Both the position numbers and the translations under genes were made by a program. Positions 1 to 10,800 of a stretch of DNA of 64,000 nucleotides are shown one piece after another. Within the stretch, counting starts at the first letter, position 1. Every line of letters starts with the position of its first letter. Source of the DNA: Eutreptiella sp. 'Long Island Sound 2002' (taxonomy: Eukaryota; Euglenozoa; Euglenophyceae; Eutreptiales; Eutreptiaceae); NCBI GenBank assembly GCA_964036045.1, contig OZ038384.1:61539355-61603354 (forward strand), written 5' to 3'. The notes beneath the pieces were generated by a model. It made no database searches and was not told the origin of the DNA. It was given only the letters and a program-made list of their open reading frames with translations.

Positions 1-2
1 GG

Positions 3-3000
3 GCGGTCCACAACGGCACACTCCGATGGGACGAAATCACACCGGGCCTCCAGGCCATCCGCCTCCACTCGATCACAGAGCCCACCACCACCTGGGCACT
101 ACCGACGGACCGCCACCACCTCCTCCTCACCGTCCAAGGCGATGCCACGATCACACCCACGGAAGGAGACCCCGTAACAGCAGCCCCCGCCCACGCCGTC
201 CACATACCCCCGCAAGCATCGTCGGCACCTATGACGGTGCATCCAGGCCCCACCCCTTGGCAGGCCATCGTCATCACCTACCCCGCCCCCAATGACCACA
301 CACACACCTGGCAGCAACGATGGGAGGACATCCGAGGGGACCTCCTCCAAGAACACCTAGGGCTCACACGCACCCACCACACCCTACAACCGATACGAGG
401 AGTAGGCCAAGCGCCACACGGCATACACGCCCCGGGAGTATGGGCGTACGCCACACCCATAAACCCACAAGCAGCGGAGGACATCAAGACCGCCCTATCC
501 ATCCAGCAAGCCCAGACCCAAACCCCGCACCGCAACACCCAACGAGGCTACACAATTTGGTGGGCATACCAAGACCATGACACCCTCACCCCCCAACCGG
601 GGGCCCCCCCTCTAGACACCAACACCACCGCCCTCCTCCAAGCCGCAACAGCGGCAGCCACACAGGTAGGGGCCCCGGAAACCTGGGGCCCACAATACCT
701 GGTCGAAACCAAAGTGGCGCCCCACGCGAAGGGCCAAGACAAGCCCCCAACACCGAAGCCGCTCCAGCCCCCGCTCAAGCTAGACCAGACGGAACACACC
801 CCCCAGGATGAATGGGCGACCCACTACATCATCCCCCACACCACCACCCGCAAGAACGACGCCGCCAAGATCACCGTCAGCCGCCACCTCCCCCACACCA
901 CACAGGTGTATGAGCTGACGGCCCCCAACGTCCTCGTCACCCGTCGCCGACACGACGAGCGATACACCATACAGGCGGAAGGGGCCGCCGCGACCACCCT
1001 GTACACATGGGCAACACGGGGGGACCTCCCACACCCCACCCTCCACCACGCCCCCTCCTGGCCCACCCCCTTCCACACAGCGGACCGCCCCAACAAGAAG
1101 CCCAAGCACACGGGTGTGCACACCCACGCCCAGGAGGCCCAGCACCGACACGAAGCGAGGCGCAAGGCCCGCACCCTCCACGACGACCACACCATCCCCC
1201 GCATCGGCGCCCCCCCCGCCAGGGTATCAGATACCACCCACAACCGCACGATCACAGGCATCACCACGGACTGCCTGAACCCAGCGGCGTCGCGGGCAGA
1301 CGCCGTATGGATCAGCGAAGGGCGCTCCCACACACGGGCGGTGGCGCGCCTCCACAACATCCAACCCCACAAACTCCAGCGCGCCGTTGGACCCTTCGCC
1401 GTACACGTCACCCCGTACGGCATCGACCACCCCCGGTGTGAGCACCATGACCGGCCCTGCTCCACCCCATGCACCTCGCCCCTGCGCCAACCGCTGCCGG
1501 CCCCCACCATCACGGGCAACATGTACCTGGGCACCGTACCGGGAGACCCGGGCATATACATCCTGCCCAACAGGTCCAGGGAACACGCCATCCCCCTCCA
1601 CGGTGTAGAATCCCTCGCCCTGGGACCACCCCCACCAAAACACCAACACCAACACATCCCGGGGGACAAACGGACACAGGCCCCAGACGGGGGAAAAAAG
1701 GCCCACCAACGCGCCCTGGCCCACATCACCCTCCACCCCGCAGCCCACCTACCAAAGGACTTCAGCACGGAGCGCCACATCGTCCTGGAGGGCCAAGCCC
1801 ACCACATCATCACCACCGCCCTGTACACCCTCGCCGCCCACGAACGCCACTGGGACCCCACAACCATCCCAGCAATGCCCCCACCGCCCCAAGGCCCCAA
1901 CGATCCCGTCACCCCCTTCCACATCGATCAACTCCTAAGCCGCAAGGCCCCCCCACACCTCCACCCCTCCAGGATACCACTAGCCATCGCATCGTGGGAC
2001 ACCCTGGACACCCCCCCCCAACAACCCGCCATCCACATCCTCAAAGCGGACACCCAATGGTGGGTCCTCCACTCGGCACACAGAGTCCTCATGGCGGCCC
2101 AGGCCTATACCCCGGAAATGGACCCCGAAGACCCCCCACGGGGCCAGCAGCGACTCCTCCAAGCCACCACCCTCACAGGCCGCGAAGGCGCCCCCTGGGA
2201 AGCCCTCCACACAGCACTCTACTGGGCTCAAGGCTCCCCCAACGGCCCGGACACACCGGAACCCACAGAGGCCTGGGTCAGGCAGGCCAAGGCCATGAGG
2301 AACTACCACCTACACCACCCCTTCGACGACAGCCCCGCCGCACTGCCATGGCCAACAGATCCCCCGGAGACCGTGCGCAAGCTCGCCGACATCATACGCA
2401 GCCACGCGAAAGCGAAAATGCAAACACCGGCAGAACCCCCACTGAGGGATCCAAACCAGCAAGCAACGCACTCCTTCTTCAAACCCCATGCCCCGCTACC
2501 TCCAGTCCCGACCAAGCGAACGAGACGACAAAGGGGCGCACCCGCCCCCAGCCAACCCGGAAAAGCAGCGACCTCCCGATCCCCCGCATCCCACCCGACC
2601 CACCCGGCGAACCCAGACCAAGCATCCTCGTCATCCTCCCTCCCACCAATACCACCGCCCCACCCGGACTAAGCATCCTCGTCATCCTCCCTCCCACCAG
2701 TACCACCGCCCCACCCGGACGAGGCATCCTCATCATCCTCCCTCCCGCCACCAGCACAGCCCCCGCCCGAAGCGTACCCAGGGTTCGAAAAAGGTGCGAA
2801 GGTCCAACAGCCCTTCCGCAACGACCACACAGGCGACTGGATCTGGTGTGAGGGCACGATCCAGTACCGCCTCAAGGGACCGGGGGACAACGGGGGGCCA
2901 CAAGTCCGGGTGATCTGGCACCGCCAAAAGGAGCTAGACCAAGGCAGCAGCGCCCCGGACAAACCAGTCGCCGACACCCTGGAACTCACCAGCGCCCACC

Positions 3001-3053
3001 CCATCCGGCTCCGCACCGAAGAGAACAAGGCCCACACAGGCACCAAATACACT
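3..3053 (+). pseudogene. Family A ORF1, N-terminal and central part (5' partial, one nonsense codon)
   Basis: The frame is open from base 3 to a TAA at 2670-2672 and then, in the same frame, to the B insertion at 3053. The first ATG inside is at 231, but homology to family B ORF1 begins before it, so the true start is left of the window. Blocks shared with B ORF1 include the GVWAY segment (about 430-460), QRAVGPF (about 1378-1398), a Cys/His cluster (CEHHDRPCSTPC, about 1438-1473), LGTVPGDP and a later ALYWAQG segment (about 2215-2235). The TAA replaces a CAA that is intact in the right-hand repeat copy at 25817. No known ORF1 domain (RRM, coiled coil) is recognised. The role is presumably RNA binding or particle formation, by position only. 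Confidence 0.75.
2398..3053 (+). repeat. Left copy of the 656-bp direct repeat flanking element B
   Basis: Identical to 25545-26200 except for five substitutions and no indels. It ends exactly where the B 5' repeats begin, and its partner begins exactly after the B (ACCT)n tail. It encodes part of family A ORF1, including three tandem PDQASSSSSLPP-like units, one of which carries the nonsense TAA at 2670. Confidence 0.9.
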
Positions 3054-3345
3054 TACTCTTACTTACTCTTGGGCGTCGCAAAAAACAAAGAGTCCAAGAC
3101 ATAAAGAATAAGTAGCATGTCATGAATGCATTAAACACACACGCCTACTCTTGGGCGTCGCAAAATGCAACGAGTCCGCAAACCAACGCGTAAATAACAT
3201 ACACCGCCATGCATGCATTAAGACACACTTACTCTTGGGCGTCGCCAAAATCAAAGAGTCCAAAACGGGAAGAATAAATCAGACGCCATAGGGAGCAAAG
3301 TGTAAAGAAAAATGTATCCGCAAAAACAAAGAGTCCGCAACGACG
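3054..3345 (+). repeat. B 5'-terminal monomers of about 83 bp (three copies plus part)
   Basis: TACTCTTGGGCGTCGC recurs at 3064, 3146 and 3230, each followed about 10 bases later by an AAGAGTCC-type block; a fourth partial unit lies near 3327. Within each unit ACTCTT and AAGAGT are reverse complements, so every monomer can form a small hairpin. The repeats are more A/T-rich than the rest of the element. The same repeats start B2 at 54861, 54943 and 55028. Position at the 5' end suggests promoter or packaging roles, which is inference. Confidence 0.8.
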
Positions 3346-3414
3346 CGGCCACGGTATGGCACACGCGAGCACGCACCCACACCCACACCGCACGCACCAC
3401 GCAACACACCGAGC

Positions 3415-5612
3415 ACGCGCACCGGTGAACAGGGGCCGGGAGGCCCAGGACACCGCACACGCAGCACCGCACACCGGACACCACACACACACCGCAACAC
3501 ACCGCGACACCGGAGAACACGAACCAAGTGTCCCAGGACACCACACGCACAACACAACACGCACCACACAGGCGCAAAAGGGCCAAACGGCACACGCAAC
3601 ACCACGCACAGGGCGTGCGCACCGGTGAACACGAGCCGGGAGGCCCAGGACGCCGTACACACAACACCACACACAGAGCGTGCACACCGGTGAACGGGAG
3701 CCGGGAGGCCCAGGACGCCGTACACGCACGACCACACACAAAGCGTGCACACCGGTGAACAGGAGCCGGGAGGCCCAGGACACCGCACACGCACACAGAG
3801 CGTGCACACCGGTGAACAAGAGCGGGAAGGCCCAGGACACCGTACACGCAGAGCGTGCACACCGGTGAACAGGAGCCGGGAGGCCCAGGACGCCGTACAC
3901 GCAACACCACGCCGCTGTCCGGAGGGACGCGTGAGCACCCGGCGCCACCTGCCGGACGGGCTACCGGACCACCGGGCCCGCGCCACCCGGAGGGGTGAGT
4001 GCCCAGTTAACGCAACACCACACGCAGGGCGTGCGCACCGGTGAACAGGAGCCGGGAGGCCCAGGACACCGTACACGCAGAGCGTGCACACCGGTGAACA
4101 GGAGCCGGGAGGCCCAGGACGCCGTACACGCAACACCACGCCGCCGTCCGGAGGGACGCGTGAGCACCCGGCACCACCTGCCGGACGGGCTACCGGACCA
4201 CCGGGCCCGCGCCACCCGGAGGGGTGAGTGCCCAGTTAACGCAAACCACACACCCAATGGTACCACACCCAACACCACCCGCAAGGACACACCGACACCA
4301 CCACCAAGCACGCCCACCCGCCACCACACACCCACACAGAGCGTACACACCGGTGAACAGGAGCCGGGAGGCCCAGGACACCGTACGCACCACACCACGC
4401 GCAGGGCGTGCGCACCGGCGAACAGGAGCCAGGGAGCCCAGGGCACCGTACACGCAACACCACACACAGGGCGTGCACACCGGTGAACAGGAGCCGTGAG
4501 GCCCAGGACGCCGTACACGCGACACCACACACAGAGCGTGCACACCGGTAAACAGGAGCCAGGAGGCCCAGGACGCCGTACACGCAACACCACACGCAGA
4601 GCGTGCGCACCGGTGAACAGGAGCCGGGAGGCCCAGGACGCCGTACACGCAACACCACACACAGAGCGTGCACACCGGTGAACAGGAGCCGGGAGGCCCA
4701 GGACGCCGTACACGCAACGCCACACGCAGAGCGTGCGCACCGGTGAACAGGAGCCGGGAGGCCCAGGACGCCGTACACGCGACACCACACGCAGGGCGTG
4801 CACACCGGTGAACAGGAGCCGGGAGGCCCAGGACGCCGTACACGCAACACCACACGCAGAGCGTGCACGCCGGTGAACAGGAGCCGGGAGGCCCAGGACG
4901 CCGTACACGCAACGCCACACGCAGAGCGTGCGCACCGGTGAACAGGGGCCGGGAGGCCCAGGACGCCGTACACGCGACACCACACACAGGGCGTGCACAC
5001 CGGTGAACAGGAGCCGGGAGGCCCAGGACGCCGTACACGCGACACCACACGCAAGGCGTGCACACCGGTGAACAGGAGCCGGGGGGCCAGGACACCGTAC
5101 ACACGACACCACACGCAGGGCGTGCACACCGGTGAACAGGAGCCGGGAGGCCCAGGACGCCGTACACGCAACGCCACACGCAGAGCGTCCGCACCGGTGA
5201 ACAGGAGCCGGGAGGCCCAGGACGCCGTACACGCGACGCCACACGCAGGGCGTGCACACCGGTGAACAGGAGCCGGGAGGCCCAGGACGCCGTACACGCA
5301 ACACCACACGCAGAGCGTGCACGCCGGTGAACAGGAGCCGGGAGGCCCAGGACGCCGTACACGCAACGCCACACGCAGAGCGTGCGCACCGGTGAACAGG
5401 GGCCGGGAGGCCCAGGACGCCGTACACGCGACACCACACGCAGGGCGTGCACACCGGTGAACAGGAGCCGGGAGGCCCAGGACGCCGTACACGCGACACC
5501 ACACGCAGGGCGTGCACACCGGTGAACAGGAGCCGGGAGGCCCAGGACACCGTACACACGGCACCACACACGGAGCGTGCACACCGGTGAACAGGAGCCA
5601 AGCGGCGCGGCA
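3415..5612 (+). repeat. 65-bp minisatellite array in the B 5' region (about 30 units)
   Basis: The unit contains the 8-bp palindrome CACCGGTG, then GAACAGGAGCCGGGAGGCC, CAGGACGCCGTACACGC and ACACCACACGCAGAGCG. Period 65 bp is exact over long stretches (for example 4667, 4732, 4797, 4862). Two blocks of about 100 bp at 3908-4018 and 4140-4245 interrupt it and match the end of the 64-bp array (6441-6535), so the two arrays have recombined. Long minus-strand open frames here are a by-product of the repeat. Confidence 0.9.
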
Positions 5613-6110
5613 CACCACACGAGCAACCCGCCCCCAAAACGAACCCAGCCCACGCCACCCTGCAGGAAAGAAACACAATGTCAGACCGCCAAGACCAACC
5701 GACCGGCCAAGGCCAACCCAGCGGGTACGGAGAGGGTGGGCAGGCAGGGCAGGCCGGCGAAGAGGGACAGAGGGACAAGGCGGGGAAAACGAGAAGAGGG
5801 GTCCGAACCCCCCCCCCCCACAATGTGCACACACCCCACTGCCGCGCGCCGGGCCACAGCTGGGCACCAACAGGGCCCGCCATGGAGCCAAACGGGCCCG
5901 CCAGAGAGAGGGTGTGTCCCCGCGCCTGCGCAGCAGCACGCCCGGGCAAAGAGCGCGCGCCACACACAGGCCAAGCAGGGCACACACGCAGCACCCCACG
6001 CCAGCACGCACCACGGCACAAAAACACGACACCACCACGGCAAACACCCACACCCGACGACGAACGAGCCGCCAAGAACAAGTCCAAGCCCCGCAGTCCC
6101 CACAGCGCGA
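5613..6110 (+). other. Spacer between the two B 5' arrays
   Basis: Non-repetitive GC-rich sequence shared with B2 (about 57800-58300). It includes a homopolymer C run near 5810. Open frames are present in several registers but none is convincing as a gene. I see no further signal. Confidence 0.5.
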
Positions 6111-6530
6111 CAGCCGCCGTCCGGATGGACGTGTGTGCGCCCGGCAGTGAACCCAGCCCCTGCCGGCTACGAACCAGCCGCCGTCCGGATGGACGTGTGT
6201 GCGCCCGGCAGTGAACCCAGCCCCTGCCGGCTACGAAACAGCCGCCGTCCGGATGGACGTGTGTGCGCCCGGCAGTGAACCCACCCCCTGCCGGCTACGA
6301 AACAGCCGCCGTCCGGACGGACGTGTGTGCGCCCGGCAGTGAACCCAGCCCCTGCCGGCTACGAAACAGCCGCCGTCCGGAGGGACGTGTGTGCGCCCGG
6401 CAGTGAACCCAGCCCCTGCCGGCTACGGAGCAGCCGCCGTCCGGAGGGACGCGTGAGCACCCGGCGCCACCTGCCGGACGGACTACCGGACCACCGGGCC
6501 CGCGCCAGCCGGAGGGGTGAGTGCTCAGTT
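6111..6530 (+). repeat. 64-bp tandem array in the B 5' region (six units)
   Basis: CCGTCCGGATGGACGTGTG-type units with CCGG at 6121, 6185, 6249, 6313, 6377 and 6441, an exact 64-bp period. Each unit carries CCCGGCAGTGAACCCAG and CTGCCGGCTACG. The last unit grades into a 100-bp block ending GGGGTGAGTGCTCAG that is also embedded in the 65-bp array. B2 has eight units of the same array (58310 onward). Confidence 0.9.
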
Positions 6531-7811
6531 ATCGCAAACCACACGCCCAATGGTACCACACCCAACACCACCCGCAAGGACACACCATCACCACCACCAA
6601 GCACGCCCACCCGCCACCACACAGAGAGCCACCCGCCGACGGCACAACCACCAAGCAGTCCAGCCACAACCACCACCACCACTCGCCACCGGCCGCCCAC
6701 AACATCACCAACAACACCCTCCCCCCCGGCAGCACTCGCGACGCCGGCGCCAAGCACACCACCAACCGCCCCGCACCACACCTGCCACACCCCCACACTT
6801 CACACCACCCACACCGGAAACCGCCAACACCACCGTCCCACCCTTACCACCTGCAGCACCGTCACCATCGACGCCGCTAGCGGCACCACCATCACGCCTG
6901 ACTGCACCACGCGAACGACACGCCCAAAACCAGCACCCAACTCCAAACACCCACACCAACACCACCCACGCCGACCAGACCCCACAACACCCACGCAACG
7001 CACACACCGGCCACGCTCCACCAGACAACACAAACCACCACACGCACGGCAACAGCGCACCCGACGCCCGCAGATCCCCCGCAGCCCGCGCCACGTACAC
7101 ACCAACACGCACACCCGCACCCGGCCACGCCCACCAAGCGCCCGGCGCACCGACCACCACACGCACAGGCAACCGCCCAACGCCGGCACCGACTCCGCGG
7201 GCAGACAGGCAGACAAACCACCCCGTCGGCATCACCAACAGCACCAACGCCCAAGCCACCACCTGCAGCACCAACGCCACCATCGCCCGTTGCACCAACG
7301 GCAAACCCCCCTCCGGCCCCCCACCACCCGTGCCCAACGCGTCACCTACGGCACACACCGGCCTCACCGTCACCCAGTGCATCGCCTACGTCACCCTCAC
7401 CATCGGCACCACCGACGACACCACCGCCCACAGCACCCCCGGCAACACCCTACGTAGGGACAGTACCAGCGGCGCCACCAGCCGGCACACCACCTACAGC
7501 ACCCACATCAACATCGCCACCACCCATGACATCACCCACAGCGCCCTCACCATCGACGTCGCCGGCAGCACCCTCATTGCCGGCACCACCAGTCGCGCCA
7601 CCACCCACTGCACCACTTACAGCGACCACCGGAGCCGCAGGCCCCCCCAGCGCCCACCCCGTCACCTATGACGCCAACAACATCACCAACCCCGTCGCCG
7701 CCCGGCGCGTCACCCGAAGCACCCACGTCAACAACACAGACCCGTTCCGACGCCTACAGCACCCCCCCGTAGGCGTCACCAGCATCACCTCCACCCATTG
7801 CATCGCCCACG
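6531..7811 (+). other. Low-complexity Thr/His/Pro-coding leader of element B
   Basis: A/C-rich sequence open in two or three forward frames at once (for example 6327-7457 and 6517-7671), encoding Thr, His, Pro and Arg tracts. In B2 the equivalent region (about 58850-60540) is also open, but with frame changes, so conservation of a particular protein is not evident. It is most simply a T-poor leader without stops. A protein here cannot be excluded. Confidence 0.4.
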
Positions 7812-10800
7812 GTGCCCCAGCCCAACCCAATGTGCCTTCGGCGCACACATACCCGACACCCACACAAACCAACCACGCCCACACTGCCCACCACCCCATC
7901 AGCCCACGCCACGAACACACCCACACGCACGCCCACGCCCGGCCACGCCACCCGGACACTAACCAGGAGCCACAGCCACCCACCCTGGCGGTCTGGGAAC
8001 CGGGAGCCGACACCGGCACACACCCACACCCACGCACAGCACCCCAACCACCCCCCCCCCCCCAAAAAAAAAAAACAAAGCCAAACAAGCCAACGAAAAG
8101 AGAGGAGTAAGGGACATGCAGAGGAAGGGGCCACGGGGGGAACAGAGGGCAAACACGCAAGCCCACACACGCGCGCCACCCCCCCCCCAGCCAGCCCAAC
8201 CCCGCATGTCCCGCACCCTCCCAGGAACCGCAAAGCGCAAGACCACCCCCCAGGCACCACCACAACAGACCACCAAGAGAAGCCGCCGAGGACGACACAC
8301 GACACACCGCCGCCAAACACACGGTCGACACCGACACAAGCCCCACCCCCACAACCCGCCGCACCCACCGCTACGGCACCCCAACACACAATGCTGCCCC
8401 CATGGATGCGGTACACCCCAAAAACCCCCTTCAGCCGGCCGGCCAGAGGCCACCACGGGACGCACCAAGGGGACGCCGCGGAATACCCACCCACAGTGCG
8501 GGCCCGACACCCGCTACCCGCCGGCATCCTACCACGGGCCCACCCCACACCCGAGCACATAGCCCCCCTCCCACCGTGGAAACGATACACCCCAACCACA
8601 CACCGCCACTCACCACCCGCGGGCACCGCACCGGGGCCACAACACGCCCAAGCAGCCGCGACCCACCGACCCGCGGACCCCGCAAACGCAATACCCCACA
8701 CCAACGGGCCCACCCAACGGCGGGCCGGCGCCCCCAAGCACCACACGACCACACCCCCCTGGTTGCGACACTCCAGTCCCGCACACCCCGCCCCAGGGGA
8801 CCCCAGGCCCTACGCCACACCGACCCCGCACAGGCCACGTACTGAAACACACCAGGAGAACGATCAAGAGACCACGCGGGGCTGCCCCACACCACCAGAG
8901 GACAAACCACAGACCACAGCCCACCCCACCAGACCTGGACACGGTGCCCCCCTTCCCCAACGGGAAGGCCACCACACAGCACAACACCACCATACCGCAC
9001 CGCACCCCCCTCCCCCACCCGGGGGCACGGGACACCACAGCCCACCAACACAGGAACGAAGCCACGCCCCGCCGACTCCGCACCCCACCCCACCGGCACC
9101 ACCCCTGGAAACCCCGCACACCTCGCGCCAGCTCAACACCCACCACCGGCCACAACCCGAACCGCACACAGGGGCAACACCACCGGCCAGGACAGCCACC
9201 AGCGTGCAGCCACACACCACAGCCACGCCAAACGGCGCGCCTCCCCCGGCGCACGACCCCGCACCGGCCGCCGCACGTGCCCCGAACACCAGCATCACAC
9301 GCCCACCGTGCCATGAAGCAGCACCCCAGCACGTGAACACGCAAGATGACCCCATGGCCCTGGACATCGACAGCCTGCTAGAACTGGAGCTCCAACACAC
9401 GGAGGACACGGAGCATCATATGGACCTCACCCCGCCGGAGCTCGAGCCCACAGCAAGCAGCCCCGCAGACCCCAACCCGCAAAATGCCCCCCCGCGCCCC
9501 CCCCCCCGCGAGAGGGCGCCCTGGACGCACCTGTCCAACGCCCTGCGGCGCCACCAGCCCACCCACGAAGCCAGCAACGGGCCCGCCGAGTACCGGGCGT
9601 CACTCGAGCGCGACCTGCCCGACGTCACGGGGCCGGGACTCCACGGGTACACCACCGCCCCCCCCCCTCCAGGCACCCCCACACAAGAATGGGAGGACGA
9701 GTACGCCGTCGACGTCACCGACATGACGGCATACATGGAAAGCGTGGAGGACCCGGAGCAAGACACCGTCCTCAGCCTCCTCGCCTACCACAGCTGGAGA
9801 TGGGGCCACCAGGTCACCCTCCACCGACCGCAGGACGGGCCCCACCAGTGGTCCCCAGAGCAAACGGCGAAGTGGGACATCGTCCTCCAACTCACCCCCG
9901 AGGGCTTCTACACCCTCATGCACAGCGGATTACCCGACGCCACACCCAATGCACAGGCGCTGCCGCTGGCCCAGCCCCAGGATGACGACGCAGACGCACC
10001 CCCACCGGAGGAATGTAATTGGGACCCCCCCACGGCCACCACCGAGCGCATGCCGCACCGGCTCACCAAACGTCACCTCCCCCACGACTACCATGCCACC
10101 AACGACTCGCGGGGACGCCGCACACTGCCCCTGCAGTGGGCATCACCCGAAGGCACCTTCACGTGGGGGGAAATCCTCCCCGGCGCCGTGGCGCTCACGT
10201 ACCTGTGGCTCCGGGACGCGGAGACGCACGCGCAGCCCCCCGGCACACACCTCCTCCTCACCCTGGAGGGAGAGGCCGCCGTCGAAAACGTCCACACAGC
10301 GGAAGGGGAGGACTACGTGACGGCGAACGCGGACACCACAGTATGGCTACACGCTCACGAGCACACCACACCCCCCACCGTGGTACCGGGGTCACACCCC
10401 TGGCACGTGGTCATCGTGCGACTACCCACAGGAGCAGACACAGGAAGCGCCCAACAGGGATGGGCGGACAGGTGGGCACACGTGTGCGCCTCCCTGCACG
10501 AAGGGCTGCACAGACCCTCCCTCACCAGTCACACCCTCGAACCGGCCCCCACCACGGCCGAATCCCACACCGGGGCGGCCCCCCCCACCGGAGTCTGGGC
10601 CTACACGCGCACCCTCCACCGCGAGGCAGCGGAAGCCCTCAAGACCGCCATCTCCAACCACCAAGGCCTCGTGCACACCCCCCACGATAACACACAAAAG
10701 GGCTACACCCTATGGTGGCACCACCCCGCACCAGAAGGTGGCCTGCAGCAACCGGCAGACCAGCCTGGCATCGGCCCAGACCTCACGGCGATCGCCCGCG

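Noticed and set aside
824-1924. Minus-strand ORF of 366 codons opposite family A ORF1
   Set aside because: Shadow of a T-poor, C-rich coding strand; the plus frame is conserved with family B and the minus frame is not.
3415-5612. CRISPR array
   Set aside because: The 65-bp units are contiguous without unique spacers, no cas genes are present, and the context is a eukaryotic retrotransposon.
3961-6087. Long minus-strand ORFs of 487-708 codons over the 65-bp array (and 836-1124 codons at 54918-58348)
   Set aside because: They are translations of a 65-bp tandem repeat in all three frames, with no folded composition and no start or context. Explained by stop-free monomers.
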